Source: Streptomyces sp. TLI_105 (GTDB taxonomy: Bacteria; Actinomycetota; Actinomycetes; Streptomycetales; Streptomycetaceae). From it: a stretch of 64,000 bases of DNA. The translations under genes and the position numbers were made by a program. The notes beneath the pieces are model-generated. The model did no database searches. It saw nothing but the letters and a program-made list of their open reading frames with translations, and was not told the DNA's origin. The stretch lies in assembly GCF_900105415.1 (NCBI RefSeq), contig NZ_FNSM01000001.1, forward strand, positions 2,263,501-2,327,500, in the 5' to 3' direction. Shown here one piece after another: positions 15,957 through 24,401 of this stretch; the first letter of the stretch is position 1, and the number at the start of each line of letters is the position of its first letter.

Positions 15957-17363
15957 CTAAAGCGCGTCCCGCTCCGCGGGCGCGTGCCGGGGGACGGTGA
16001 CCGTCACCCGCAGGCCGTGCGGCTCGTTCGGGGCGAAGGTCACGTCTCCGCCGCCCGCCGTCAGCAGGACGCGCGCGATGGAGAGGCCGAGGCCCGAGCC
16101 CTTGACGTTCTGGTGCCGGCCCGAGCGCCAGAAGCGGTCGCCGACCCGGCCGAGCTCCTCCTCGGTGAGGCCCGGCCCGTGGTCGGCGACGACCACGGCG
16201 ACGGTCGACCGGTCGGGGACGACCGTGACCGTGACCTCCTCCCCGGCGGGGGTGAACTTCAGCGCGTTGTCGATCACCGCGTCGAGGGCGCTGGAGAGGG
16301 CCACCGGGTCCGCCCAGGCGGTGACCGCGCCGCACTCCCCGGTCAGCGTGACGCCCTTGTCCTCGGCCACCGGACGCCAGGACGCGACCCGCTCGGCGGT
16401 GAGCGCGCCGACGTCGGTGAGCCGCAGCTCGGCCGCCGCGTGCTCGGCGAGCGCCAGGTCGAGGAGGTCGTCGAGGACCTGGGCGAGACGCTTGCCCTCG
16501 GTCCGTACGGAGGCGATCTCCTCGTTGCCCTCGGGGAGCTCAAGGGCGAGGAGCTCGATCCGCAGGAGCAGCGCGGCCAGCGGGTTGCGCAGCTGGTGGG
16601 AGGCGTCGGCGACGAAGGCCCGCTGCTGTTCGAGCGCGTCCTCGACGTTGTCGGCCATCTCGTTGAACGAGCGGGCGAGGCGCCGCAGTTCGGGCGGTCC
16701 GCCGGTGGCGGCGACGCGCGAGTTCATCCGCCCGGTGGCGATGTCGTGGGTGACGGCGTCGAGGACGCGGACCGGCCGCAGCACCCAGCCGGTGAGCCGG
16801 AAGGCGGCGCCGACGGCGAGCAGCATCGCGGCGGCCTCGCCCGCGAAGATCAGCAGCCAGCCGCGCAGGATGCGGGAGCGGAGCTGTCCGGTCGGCGAGT
16901 CGGTGACGACGACGGCGACCACGTCCCCGTCGCGGACGACGGGGGAGGCGATGGTGAGCCGCGCGCCCCCCTGCCAGGGCCAGACCTGGGGCGGGTCGTG
17001 GCTGCGGCGCCCGAGCAGCGCCTCGTTGAAGGCGCGCCGGCCCTCCCCGTCGTACGGGACGACCCAGTCCTCGGGGGCGGCGGCCATGGCGCGGTTGTCG
17101 CGGTAGAAGATCCCGGCGCGGATGCCGTACACGTCGTGGTAGCTGGCGAGTTCGCCGCCGAGGGTGGCCTGCCGCTCGTCGGTGCCGGGGCTGCTCTCGC
17201 TGACGAACTGGGCGAGGGCGGCGAAGCGCGCGGCGTCGTCGAGCCGGTCGACGACGACCCGCTGCTGTTCGGACGCGGCGAGGCTGGCGGCGAGCGGGAA
17301 GCCCAGGGCCAGCAGCACGCCGGCCATCAGCACGATGAGCAGCGGGAGGAGTCGGGTGCGCAC
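15957..17363 (-). CDS. gluK: Sensor histidine kinase GluK (glutamate-sensing two-component system)
   Basis: A 468-residue membrane kinase. It has TM1 at about residues 7-29, an extracytoplasmic sensor of about 130 residues, TM2 at about 168-190 and HAMP at about 190-245. HisKA follows with phosphoacceptor FVADASHQLRNPLAALLLRI (His about 256), and HATPase has an N-box DAVIDNALKFTP and G-boxes DHGPGLTEEELGR and GSGLGLSIARVLL. The GTG start is 18 bases after gluR. Divergence from gluABCD matches my recollection of the S. coelicolor GluR-GluK system that senses extracellular glutamate and controls the transporter; the symbol rests on that context. A TAXI binding protein gene is convergent with it. 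Confidence 0.8.
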   Translation of the reverse strand: MRTRLLPLLIVLMAGVLLALGFPLAASLAASEQQRVVVDRLDDAARFAALAQFVSESSPGTDERQATLGGELASYHDVYGIRAGIFYRDNRAMAAAPEDWVVPYDGEGRRAFNEALLGRRSHDPPQVWPWQGGARLTIASPVVRDGDVVAVVVTDSPTGQLRSRILRGWLLIFAGEAAAMLLAVGAAFRLTGWVLRPVRVLDAVTHDIATGRMNSRVAATGGPPELRRLARSFNEMADNVEDALEQQRAFVADASHQLRNPLAALLLRIELLALELPEGNEEIASVRTEGKRLAQVLDDLLDLALAEHAAAELRLTDVGALTAERVASWRPVAEDKGVTLTGECGAVTAWADPVALSSALDAVIDNALKFTPAGEEVTVTVVPDRSTVAVVVADHGPGLTEEELGRVGDRFWRSGRHQNVKGSGLGLSIARVLLTAGGGDVTFAPNEPHGLRVTVTVPRHAPAERDAL

Positions 17364-17381
17364 GTCAGGGGCCGTCGGGGA

Positions 17382-18095
17382 TCACGCGGCGGGGGCGACG
17401 AGGCGGTAGCCGACGCCCCGCACGGTCTCGATCAGGGCGGGCATCCGCAGCTTGGAGCGCAGGGAGGCGACGTGCACCTCCAGGGTGCGGCCGGTCCCCT
17501 CCCAACTGGTGCGCCAGACCTCGCTGATGATCTGCTCGCGGCGGAAGACGACGCCGGGCCGCTGGGCGAGGAGGGCGAGCAGGTCGAACTCCTTGCGGGT
17601 GAGCGGGACGCTCTCGCCGTCGACGCTGACCCGGCGGGTGGGCAGCTCGATGGTGACGGGGCCGAGCCGCAGCACGGTCCCCTCGGCGGTGCCCGTGGTT
17701 CCGCCGGTCTCCTCGGCTCCGGTGCTGCGCCGGCTGACGGCGTGGATGCGGGCGAGGAGCTCGCCGGGGTCGTAGGGCTTGACGACGTAGTCGTCGGCGC
17801 CGAGGTTGAGCCCGTGGATGCGGGAGCGCACGTCTCCGCGCGCGGTCACCATGATCACCGGGGTGGTGGTGAGCTTCCGGATGCGGCCGCAGACCTGGTA
17901 GCCGTCCTGGTCGGGCAGGCCGAGGTCGAGCAGGATCACCCCGTAGGAGGGCCGCTCGCCCTGGGCGGTGGGCAGGACGGCCTGGAGCGCCTCCTCGCCG
18001 TTGCGGGCGTGGGTGACCGTGAAGCCGTGCTTCGCGAGGATCGCGGAGAGTGCGGCGGCGACGTGGTCGTCGTCCTCGACGAGCAGCAGTCGCAT
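17382..18095 (-). CDS. gluR: OmpR-family response regulator GluR
   Basis: A 237-residue regulator. The receiver domain is at 1-115 with acidic pocket VEDDD, phosphoacceptor VILLDLGLPDQDGYQ, switch residue VMVTARGD and lysine VVKPYDPGELLARI. A winged-helix DNA-binding domain occupies about 140-235 (TRKEFDLLALLAQRPGVVF, VHVASLRSKLR, VRGVGYRL). I start at MRLLLVEDDD (18095), preceded by GGAGGAGG. It is first gene of the gluR-gluK operon and divergent from gluA across 284 bp. It probably regulates gluABCD in response to glutamate, as reported for the S. coelicolor orthologue as far as I recall. Confidence 0.85.
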   Translation of the reverse strand: MRLLLVEDDDHVAAALSAILAKHGFTVTHARNGEEALQAVLPTAQGERPSYGVILLDLGLPDQDGYQVCGRIRKLTTTPVIMVTARGDVRSRIHGLNLGADDYVVKPYDPGELLARIHAVSRRSTGAEETGGTTGTAEGTVLRLGPVTIELPTRRVSVDGESVPLTRKEFDLLALLAQRPGVVFRREQIISEVWRTSWEGTGRTLEVHVASLRSKLRMPALIETVRGVGYRLVAPAA

Positions 18096-18148
18096 GCGTA
18101 CCTCCTCCGTGATGATTCCGTGGTGATCTGCCGATGGCGGCTCTCTGT

Positions 18149-18162
18149 GTACCAGGTGGTAC
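18149..18162. promoter_or_regulatory. Dyad GTACCA-GG-TGGTAC upstream of gluR
   Basis: Perfect 6-bp arms around GG, 54-67 bases upstream of the gluR ATG in the divergent gluR-gluA region. Candidate operator; no binding protein can be assigned from sequence. Confidence 0.35.
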
Positions 18163-18310
18163 CAGGGCATGAACACCGAACATGGGTGTCACAGTCAAGT
18201 GTCCCCCTGTTACGCCGCCGTTTCCGTTACGGACCCGGTACGGCCCGGGGAGTCGCCTTCACGCCCTGTGTCCGGTTGCGGCCGTATCGTTATCCTCAAT
18301 TTCCGCTCAG

Positions 18311-18331
18311 ATGTGATGACGCTCATCACAT
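18311..18331. promoter_or_regulatory. 21-bp palindromic operator candidate upstream of gluA
   Basis: Nine-base perfect arms (18311-18319 and 18323-18331) around CGC; the core reads TGTGATGA-CGC-TCATCACA. It overlaps the -35/spacer of a possible gluA promoter (ATGACG at 18316, TAGTGT at 18340, 18-base spacing) and ends 48 bases before the gluA start. The symmetry resembles GntR- or CRP-type sites, but spacing does not match the classical CRP consensus. Confidence 0.5.
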
Positions 18332-18379
18332 CGGGTCTCTAGTGTCCTCCCCAACCGAGGAGGACGGAGCAAGAGGCCG

Positions 18380-19165
18380 ATGAGCGGAGAGTCAGTGTCC
18401 AAGAGTCCCGAGGCCACCCCGCGTGCCGCGGACGATTTGGTCGTACTGTCCGACGTGAACAAGCACTTCGGCGCGCTGCATGTCCTCCAGGACATCGATC
18501 TGACGATCGCCCGCGGCGAGGTCGTGGTCGTCATCGGACCCTCCGGGTCCGGCAAGTCGACGCTGTGCCGCACGATCAACCGGCTGGAGAGCATCGACTC
18601 CGGCACCATCACCATCGACGGCAAGCCGCTGCCGCAGGAGGGCAGGGAGCTCGCCCGACTGCGTTCCGACGTCGGCATGGTCTTCCAGTCGTTCAACCTC
18701 TTCGCGCACAAGACGGTGCTCGAGAACGTGATGCTGGGCCAGATCAAGGTCCGCAAGACGGAGAAGAAGGCCGCCGAGGCCAAGGCCCGGGCCCTGCTCG
18801 ACCGGGTCGGGGTCGGCACTCAGGCGGACAAGTACCCCGCTCAGCTCTCCGGTGGTCAGCAGCAGCGCGTGGCGATCGCCCGCGCGCTCGCGATGGACCC
18901 GAAGGTCATGCTCTTCGACGAGCCGACCTCGGCCCTCGACCCGGAGATGATCAACGAGGTCCTGGAGGTCATGCAGCAGCTGGCCCGGGACGGCATGACG
19001 ATGGTGGTCGTGACCCACGAGATGGGCTTCGCGCGCTCCGCCGCCAACCGGGTGGTCTTCATGGCCGACGGACGCGTCGTCGAGCAGGCGACGCCCGAGG
19101 AGTTCTTCAGCAACCCGCGCAGCGACCGGGCCAAGGACTTCCTCTCCAAAATCCTTCACCACTGA
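18380..19165 (+). CDS. gluA: Glutamate ABC transporter ATP-binding protein GluA
   Basis: A 261-residue cytoplasmic ATPase of the polar amino acid uptake group. The Walker A is GPSGSGKST, the Q-loop [17 protein letters not shown], the signature [16 protein letters not shown], the Walker [13 protein letters not shown], and the H-loop VTHEMGF. A 19-residue nonconserved N-terminal extension precedes the domain. The ATG at 18380 has AGAGG just upstream, and a later GTG (codon 6) is an alternative start. It heads the gluABCD operon for high-affinity glutamate import, divergent from gluR-gluK. Order ATPase, binding protein, permease, permease is the standard actinobacterial arrangement. Confidence 0.92.
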   Translation: MSGESVSKSPEATPRAADDLVVLSDVNKHFGALHVLQDIDLTIARGEVVVVIGPSGSGKSTLCRTINRLESIDSGTITIDGKPLPQEGRELARLRSDVGMVFQSFNLFAHKTVLENVMLGQIKVRKTEKKAAEAKARALLDRVGVGTQADKYPAQLSGGQQQRVAIARALAMDPKVMLFDEPTSALDPEMINEVLEVMQQLARDGMTMVVVTHEMGFARSAANRVVFMADGRVVEQATPEEFFSNPRSDRAKDFLSKILHH

Positions 19166-19219
19166 GCGGGTTCTCGACCTAGTCTTCCCAACTCACGCCT
19201 ACTCAAGGGACTTTCCTCC

Positions 19220-20041
19220 ATGAAGCTTCGCAGCGTCTCCGCCGCCGCCGCGGCCGCCGTCGTCCTCGCCCTGACCGCCACCGCCTGTGGCGGCGGCTCC
19301 GACTCCGGCAGCAACGGCGACAAGATCAACATCGGCATCAAGTTCGACCAGCCGGGCCTCGGCCTGAAGACCCCGGACGGCACGTACGCCGGTTTCGACG
19401 TCGATGTCGCCAAGTACGTGGCCAAGGAGCTCGGCTACGCCGAGGACAAGATCAACTGGAAGCAGGCGCCCAGCGCCGAGCGCGAGAACCTGATCAAGAA
19501 CGGTGACGTGAAGTTCGTCGTCGCCAGCTACTCGATCAACGACAAGCGCAAGAAGGAGGTCGACTTCGCGGGTCCGTACTTCCTGACCCACCAGGACCTC
19601 CTCGTCCGCGCCGACGACAAATCGATCACCAAGGTCGAGGACCTCAACTCCAAGAAGCTCTGCTCGGTCACCGGCTCGACCTCCGCGCAGAACGTCAAGG
19701 AGAAGCTCGCCCCGAAGGCCGACCTCCAGCAGCTCGGCGGCTACTCCGAGTGCCTCACCGGCCTGGAGAACAAGGCCGTCGACGCCCTGACCACGGACGC
19801 CTCGATCCTCGCGGGCTACGCCTCGCAGAAGGAGCACCAGGGCAAGTTCAAGCTCGTCGGCCTGAAGATGAGCGACGAGAACTACGGCATCGGCCTGAAG
19901 AAGGGCGACGACGAGCTGCGCGGCAAGATCAACAAGGCGCTGGAGAAGATGGTCTCCGACGGCACCTGGGAGAAGCTCGTCAAGCAGCACTTCGGCCCCT
20001 CCGGCTACAAGTACGAGCCCGCGCCGAAGGTCCAGAACTGA
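19220..20041 (+). CDS. gluB: Glutamate-binding lipoprotein GluB
   Basis: A 273-residue solute-binding lipoprotein. The signal peptide ends in lipobox LTATAC (Cys 23), followed by a GGGSDSGSNGD linker. The domain is SBP_bac_3: INIGIKFDQPGLGLKTPDGT, YAGFDVDVAKYVAKELGY and the ASYSINDKRKKEVDFAGPYF segment typical of glutamate/aspartate binders. Two further cysteines (CSVTGST and YSECLTG) may form a disulfide. It would be anchored on the outer face of the membrane to deliver glutamate to GluC-GluD. It lies 54 bases after gluA, with hairpins following, so it is probably made in excess over the permeases. Confidence 0.92.
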   Translation: MKLRSVSAAAAAAVVLALTATACGGGSDSGSNGDKINIGIKFDQPGLGLKTPDGTYAGFDVDVAKYVAKELGYAEDKINWKQAPSAERENLIKNGDVKFVVASYSINDKRKKEVDFAGPYFLTHQDLLVRADDKSITKVEDLNSKKLCSVTGSTSAQNVKEKLAPKADLQQLGGYSECLTGLENKAVDALTTDASILAGYASQKEHQGKFKLVGLKMSDENYGIGLKKGDDELRGKINKALEKMVSDGTWEKLVKQHFGPSGYKYEPAPKVQN

Positions 20042-20061
20042 CCCACCCCGCCCGAAGCCGT

Positions 20062-20123
20062 GACGGCCGCCCCGCGCACGGGCGGCCGTCGCGCCGGCAC
20101 CGGCCGCCGCCCACGCGGCGGCC
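20062..20123 (+). terminator. Two tandem hairpins in the gluB-gluC gap
   Basis: The first hairpin has 11-bp arms 20062-20072 / 20080-20090 with a 7-base loop. The second has 9-bp arms 20102-20110 / 20115-20123 with a CCAC loop. Placed between binding protein and permeases, they likely act as partial terminator or 3' stabiliser of the gluB mRNA rather than a full stop. Confidence 0.65.
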
Positions 20124-20162
20124 TCCACACCGACCGACCACCAGGGGAGAGCGCGGGGCATC

Positions 20163-20837
20163 GTGTTCGACTTTCTTGATTCCGGGCAGTACGACCTGCT
20201 CGGCGCCTTCTGGGTGACGGCGCAGCTCGCCCTCTACTCGGCGATCGGCTCGCTGGTCTGGGGCACCGCCCTGGTCGCCATGCGGGTCAGCCCGGTCCCG
20301 CTGATGCGGGGCTTCGCCACCGCGTACGTCAACATCGTCCGGAACACTCCGCTGACGGTGGTCCTCGTCGCCTGTCTGCTGGGCCTCAACCAGACCCTGC
20401 TCATCTCGCTCGGCGCGGACCGCTCCGAGGACATCGGCTTCCGGCTGGCCGTCCTCGGACTCGTCGCCTACACCGGCACCTTCGTCTGCGAAGCGCTGCG
20501 CTCGGGCATCAACACCGTGCCGCCGGGTCAGGCCGAGGCCGCCCGCGCACTGGGCCTGAGCTTCACCCAGGTCCTCCGGCTCGTGGTCCTCCCGCAGGCC
20601 TTCCGCGCCGCGGTGACCCCGCTCGCGAACGTCCTGATCGCCCTCACCAAGAACACCACCGTGGCGGCCGCGATCGGCGCCGCCGAGGCGTCGCTCCTGA
20701 TGAAGGAGATGCTCGAGAACGAGACCGACGCGCTCTTCGCCGTCTTCGCGATCTTCGCCTTCGGCTTCATCGTCCTCACCCTCCCCACCGGCCTCATCCT
20801 GGGCTGGGCGGCCAAGCGACTGGCGGTGAAGCGATGA
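20163..20837 (+). CDS. gluC: Glutamate ABC transporter permease GluC
   Basis: A 224-residue inner-membrane permease of the His/Glu/Gln/Arg/opine family. About five transmembrane helices are visible. The EAA loop reads EALRSGINTVPPGQAEAARA then LGLSFTQVLRLVVLPQA, which contacts GluA. The GTG start at 20163 follows a GGGGAG/GCGGGG-rich leader. Its last four bases overlap gluD (ATGA), giving coupled translation. It forms the membrane channel with GluD. Confidence 0.9.
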   Translation: MFDFLDSGQYDLLGAFWVTAQLALYSAIGSLVWGTALVAMRVSPVPLMRGFATAYVNIVRNTPLTVVLVACLLGLNQTLLISLGADRSEDIGFRLAVLGLVAYTGTFVCEALRSGINTVPPGQAEAARALGLSFTQVLRLVVLPQAFRAAVTPLANVLIALTKNTTVAAAIGAAEASLLMKEMLENETDALFAVFAIFAFGFIVLTLPTGLILGWAAKRLAVKR

Positions 20838-21724
20838 GCTCCGTCCTGTACGACACTCCCGGCCCGCGCGCAAAGCGGCGCAACGTCGTCTACACGATCG
20901 GCTTCCTCGCGGTCCTCGCCCTGGTGGCCTGGTGGGTGCTGGCCGCCCTGGACGCCAAGCACCAGCTGGACACGGCGAAGTGGAGCCCGTTCGTCACCGA
21001 CTCCGAGGTCTGGACGACGTATCTGCTGCCCGGCCTCACCGAGACCCTCAAGGCCGCGGCGCTCGCCATCGTGATCGCCCTGCCGCTCGGCGCGGCCCTC
21101 GGCATCGGCCGGCTCTCCGACCACCGCTGGGTACGGGTGCCCGTCGGCGTGCTCGTGGAGTTCTTCCGCGCCATCCCGGTGCTGCTCCTGATGATGTTCG
21201 CCAACCAGGCCTACCGGGAGTTCACGACCGTCAGCTCCGACTTCCGCCCGCTGTACGCGGTCGTCACCGGTCTGGTGCTCTACAACGCCTCCGTCATCGC
21301 CGAGGTCGTCCGGGCCGGCGTGCTCTCGCTGCCCCGGGGCCAGGGCGACGCGGCCGTCGCGCTCGGCATGCGCAAGGGCCAGACCATGCTGTACGTCCTG
21401 CTGCCGCAGGCCGTGACCGTCATGCTCCCGGCCCTGGTCAGTCAGCTCGTCGTCATCGTCAAGGACACCGCGCTCGGCGGCGCCCTGCTCGGCTTCGGGG
21501 AGCTGCTCAGTCAGAACCGGCAGATCACGGCCAACTACGGCGCCAACACGATCGCCACCCTGGTGGTCATCGCGCTGATTTACATCGCCCTCAACTTCCT
21601 CCTCACCGCCCTCGCGGGCCGCCTGGAGAGGCGGCTGCGGCAGGGCAGGAAGTCCCCCTCCGTGACTCTCCCCGCCCAGGCGGGAGCCACCGAGGTGAAG
21701 TCGGACGCCGTCAGCGGCGCCTGA
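20834..21724 (+). CDS. gluD: Glutamate ABC transporter permease GluD
   Basis: A 296-residue permease, longer than GluC because of a basic N-terminal segment and an extra first helix (about 16-38). The EAA loop is EVVRAGVLSLPRGQGDAAVA then LGMRKGQTMLYVLLPQA. The motif VEFFRAIPVLLLMMF is shared by this permease family. The C-terminal 25 residues are a polar tail. It overlaps gluC by four bases and is the last gene of the operon. A weak dyad at 21800-21814 follows but no strong terminator. Confidence 0.9.
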   Translation: MSSVLYDTPGPRAKRRNVVYTIGFLAVLALVAWWVLAALDAKHQLDTAKWSPFVTDSEVWTTYLLPGLTETLKAAALAIVIALPLGAALGIGRLSDHRWVRVPVGVLVEFFRAIPVLLLMMFANQAYREFTTVSSDFRPLYAVVTGLVLYNASVIAEVVRAGVLSLPRGQGDAAVALGMRKGQTMLYVLLPQAVTVMLPALVSQLVVIVKDTALGGALLGFGELLSQNRQITANYGANTIATLVVIALIYIALNFLLTALAGRLERRLRQGRKSPSVTLPAQAGATEVKSDAVSGA

Positions 21725-21947
21725 CTCCGGAGGGCGTCCGCGGGCCTGTGGGGGCCTGCGGGGGCCTCCGTGGACCGACCGGGGTGGGCCGGAGCGGTAC
21801 TGACCCGAGGTCAGCCGCACCGCGCCCACCCCGTCGCTTGACGCGGGCATCTTCAGTGGGTTGCATACGGTCTGTGATCAACCACCGGGCTCGTGCCACA
21901 CTCAGCTGTGCTGCCCTCATGACCGTCCGGCCTTCAGGAGCCGCGCC
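21725..21947. other. 223-bp gap between gluD and the monooxygenase gene
   Basis: Contains a short dyad CTGACC-CGA-GGTCAG (21800-21814) and a TTGACG (21838-21843) that could be a -35 for the monooxygenase. A TACGGT/CATACG -10 lies at 21864-21871, but the spacing of 20-22 is too long for confidence. No gene seen. Confidence 0.35.
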
Positions 21948-23636
21948 GTGGACCCGGTGATCATCGTGGGCGCGGGGCCGGTCGGCCTCGCGCTCTCCCT
22001 CGCGCTCGCCGCGCAGGGCGTGCCCAGCGTCGTCCTCGACGAGGGCACCGGCAAGGAGGAATCCCGCCCGGCACGGAGCGTCGTCCTGCGCGCCGACATG
22101 GCCGCGATGGTCGAGCGGCTCGGCTGCACGACCCTCCGTGACGAGGGCGTCCGCTGGATCGGCTGGCGCGGCCTGCGCCGCCGCCAGGAGGTGCGCCGGA
22201 TCACGCTCGACCTGGGGCTCGGCGGCACGGAGGAGTGGTCCGAGGACCCCGACGCACCCGCCTCCCCGGCCGCCCCGCTGCACATCCCCCAGCACGCCCT
22301 GACCCGTGGACTGCGCGACGCCATCTCCCGGCAGAAGCTGATCCGGCTCGTCACCGACTCCCGGCTCGACACCGTCGAGCAGGACCGGGACGGGGTCGTC
22401 GCCCACACGCGCGGCCCGGCGGGCACCTGGTGGCGCGGCAGCCACCTCGTCGGCTGCGACGGAGCCCGTTCGACCGTACGCAAGCTGCTCGGGATCCGCT
22501 TCCCCGGCCGCACCGCGGTGGAGCGGCACGCCGTGGCCGCGCTCCGCACCGAACTCCCCTGGCCCGGCGAGGCCCTGTTGCACCGTCAGCCCCCGTGGCG
22601 CGGCGCGGCCGAGGAGATCACCGCGCGTCCGCTGCCCGACGGGGTGTGGCGGATCGACTGGCTGCTGCCGCCCCGCGGCGACCTGGTCACCCCGGACGTG
22701 CTGGTCGCCCGCATCCGCGAGACCCTGGCCGGCTGGTGCGACGGCGTGACGCCCCCGTACGAACTGATCGACACCGGCGTCCACACCCTCCACCACCGGC
22801 TCGCCCGCCGCTGGCGGGTGGACCGGGTCCTCCTCGCCGGGGACGCGGCGCACCTGCTCGGCGCGGTCGGCACCCAGGGCCTCGACGAGGGGCTGAGGGA
22901 CGTGGACAACCTCGCCTGGAAGCTCGCCCACACCTGGCACCACGGCGGCTCGGACCGGCTGCTCGACAGCTACCAGAGCGAACGGCGGACGGCCGTCGCG
23001 ACCCGGCTGCGCGCCGCCGACCAGTCGCTGCCGGTGCTGCGCGGCGGCGGGGGCCTGCGCACGTACCTCCCCGGGGCCGCGCGCGGCCACGACGCCCTGC
23101 TGACCGACGGCCACGTGGGGCGCGGCCCGCTCGGCGCGCCCCCGGCGTACCCCCACTCCCCCCTCGCGCCCCCGTACACCGAGGGACAGGCGCCCGTCGG
23201 CACCCCGCCGGGCGCCCCGGTCGAGGACGTCCGCGTGACCGCCCCCGACGGCACGACCGTACGGCTCCGGGACCGGCTCGGTCAGGGCCGTCTCCTGGTC
23301 CTCCTGGTCGCGCCCGGCACCGGGGTCTGGGACCGGCGCCACTGGCGGACCGCGGGGGTGATGCCCCGGCTCGAAGAGGCCGTCCAGGCACTGCCGGTGA
23401 AGGCCGAGGTCCTGGTGACGGAGGCCTATCCGGGAGCCGCGGCCCACGCCGTCCTGCTCGTACGGCCCGACGGGCACCTCGTCGCCTCCTTCTCCGGGGT
23501 CCGCCCCGAGGAGCTGTACGCTGCGGCGGACGCGACCCGGGGCGGCCCGGCCGACGACGGGGCTCCCGCCGAGGAGACCGCGGCCGTGTCCGTGGCGGCG
23601 TCCGGGAAGAGCGACCGCACGGCGGACATGCATTGA
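21948..23636 (+). CDS. FAD-dependent class A monooxygenase (PheA/TfdB-like)
   Basis: A 562-residue flavoprotein. The FAD Rossmann motif is at residues 4-12 (IIVGAGPVGLALSLALA). GCDGARSTVRKLL (about 170-182) carries the DG fingerprint, and VLLAGDAAHLLGAVGTQGLD (about 295-315) is the second FAD motif. The C-terminal ~120 residues resemble the thioredoxin-like domain of phenol-hydroxylase-type enzymes. It probably hydroxylates an aromatic or polyketide substrate with NAD(P)H and O2. I use the GTG at 21948 with AGGAG 7 bases upstream; the longer reading lacks conserved character. It stands alone between gluD and the sulfur-amino-acid genes, so the substrate is unknown. Confidence 0.85.
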   Translation: MDPVIIVGAGPVGLALSLALAAQGVPSVVLDEGTGKEESRPARSVVLRADMAAMVERLGCTTLRDEGVRWIGWRGLRRRQEVRRITLDLGLGGTEEWSEDPDAPASPAAPLHIPQHALTRGLRDAISRQKLIRLVTDSRLDTVEQDRDGVVAHTRGPAGTWWRGSHLVGCDGARSTVRKLLGIRFPGRTAVERHAVAALRTELPWPGEALLHRQPPWRGAAEEITARPLPDGVWRIDWLLPPRGDLVTPDVLVARIRETLAGWCDGVTPPYELIDTGVHTLHHRLARRWRVDRVLLAGDAAHLLGAVGTQGLDEGLRDVDNLAWKLAHTWHHGGSDRLLDSYQSERRTAVATRLRAADQSLPVLRGGGGLRTYLPGAARGHDALLTDGHVGRGPLGAPPAYPHSPLAPPYTEGQAPVGTPPGAPVEDVRVTAPDGTTVRLRDRLGQGRLLVLLVAPGTGVWDRRHWRTAGVMPRLEEAVQALPVKAEVLVTEAYPGAAAHAVLLVRPDGHLVASFSGVRPEELYAAADATRGGPADDGAPAEETAAVSVAASGKSDRTADMH

Positions 23637-23707
23637 TTCCCGCAGGCGCGCATGGTGTACTCCGGAGCGTGACCGACACCGATGTGCGCCTGTGGCGGAG
23701 GGTCCAT

Positions 23708-23755
23708 ATGGACCTCCTCCGCTATGCGGGCTGCGTGTGTCGCCCGTCCTGCTGA
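23708..23755 (+). CDS. Cys-rich leader peptide upstream of cysteine dioxygenase
   Basis: MDLLRYAGCVCRPSC, 15 codons, three cysteines near the end. The ATG has GGAGGG 5 bases upstream. In-frame GTGs at 23684 and 23669 would add RLWRRVH and more but have no good ribosome site. Such short Cys-ending upstream frames are known ahead of sulfur-metabolism genes in actinobacteria, where ribosome stalling at Cys codons reports cysteine supply. The gene it precedes here, cysteine dioxygenase, fits that role. It is 97 bases ahead of that start. Confidence 0.75.
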   Translation: MDLLRYAGCVCRPSC

Positions 23756-23852
23756 TCTCGCCCCTTTCCCCGCGCGCGCCCCGCCGCTGACGCACGTCCG
23801 TGTGCCGTGTGCCGTCGCGCGCGCTCTTCCGCGAACCTCAGGACGGTCATCC

Positions 23853-24401
23853 GTGCCCCAGCACGCCTCCCCCCTTCCCCCTCCCCTCTCCTCCCCCTCT
23901 CCCGCCTCCGCCCCGACCTCGGCCGAACTCCTCGACTTCGTCCGGCGTACGGCGGCCGACCAGGAACTCGTCGACTCCCTCCCCCTCGACCCCGAGGGCC
24001 GCACCTGGGCGCGGCTCGACGGCCCCGGCGGCAGCGAGGCCTGGCTCATCGGCTGGCCGCCCGGCACCGGCACCGGCTGGCACGACCACGCCGAGTCACT
24101 GGGCGCCTTCGCGACCGCGCGCGGGACGCTGACCGAGAACGCGCTCGCGGTCCGGCTGCCGGCGAGCGGCTGGAAGACCCTGGAACTCACCGACGGCCTC
24201 GACCGCTCGCGGCGGCTGTCGGAGGGCACCGGCCGGGCCTTCGGCCGCCACCATGTGCACGAGGTGCTCAACGAGTCCACGGACACCCACGCGGTGTCGG
24301 TGCACGCCTACTATCCGCCGCTTCCGCTGATCCGGCGGTTCAGCCGGACGGGCGCGGTGCTGCGTCTGGAGCAGGTCGAGCGCCCGGAGGACTGGCAGTG
24401 A
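23853..24401 (+). CDS. Cysteine dioxygenase family protein
   Basis: A 182-residue cupin-fold enzyme of the type I cysteine dioxygenase family, oxidising cysteine to cysteine sulfinate with non-haem iron. The first metal motif is GTGWHDHAESLGAF (about residues 67-80) and the third ligand is in GRHHVHEV (about 128-136). The N-terminal 28 residues are Pro/Ser-rich and disordered. The GTG start at 23853 has AGGA upstream. Its stop overlaps the rhodanese GTG (GTGA), so the two are coupled. A Cys-rich leader peptide precedes it, suggesting control by cysteine. Thiol dioxygenases with other thiol substrates belong to the same family. Confidence 0.85.
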   Translation: MPQHASPLPPPLSSPSPASAPTSAELLDFVRRTAADQELVDSLPLDPEGRTWARLDGPGGSEAWLIGWPPGTGTGWHDHAESLGAFATARGTLTENALAVRLPASGWKTLELTDGLDRSRRLSEGTGRAFGRHHVHEVLNESTDTHAVSVHAYYPPLPLIRRFSRTGAVLRLEQVERPEDWQ

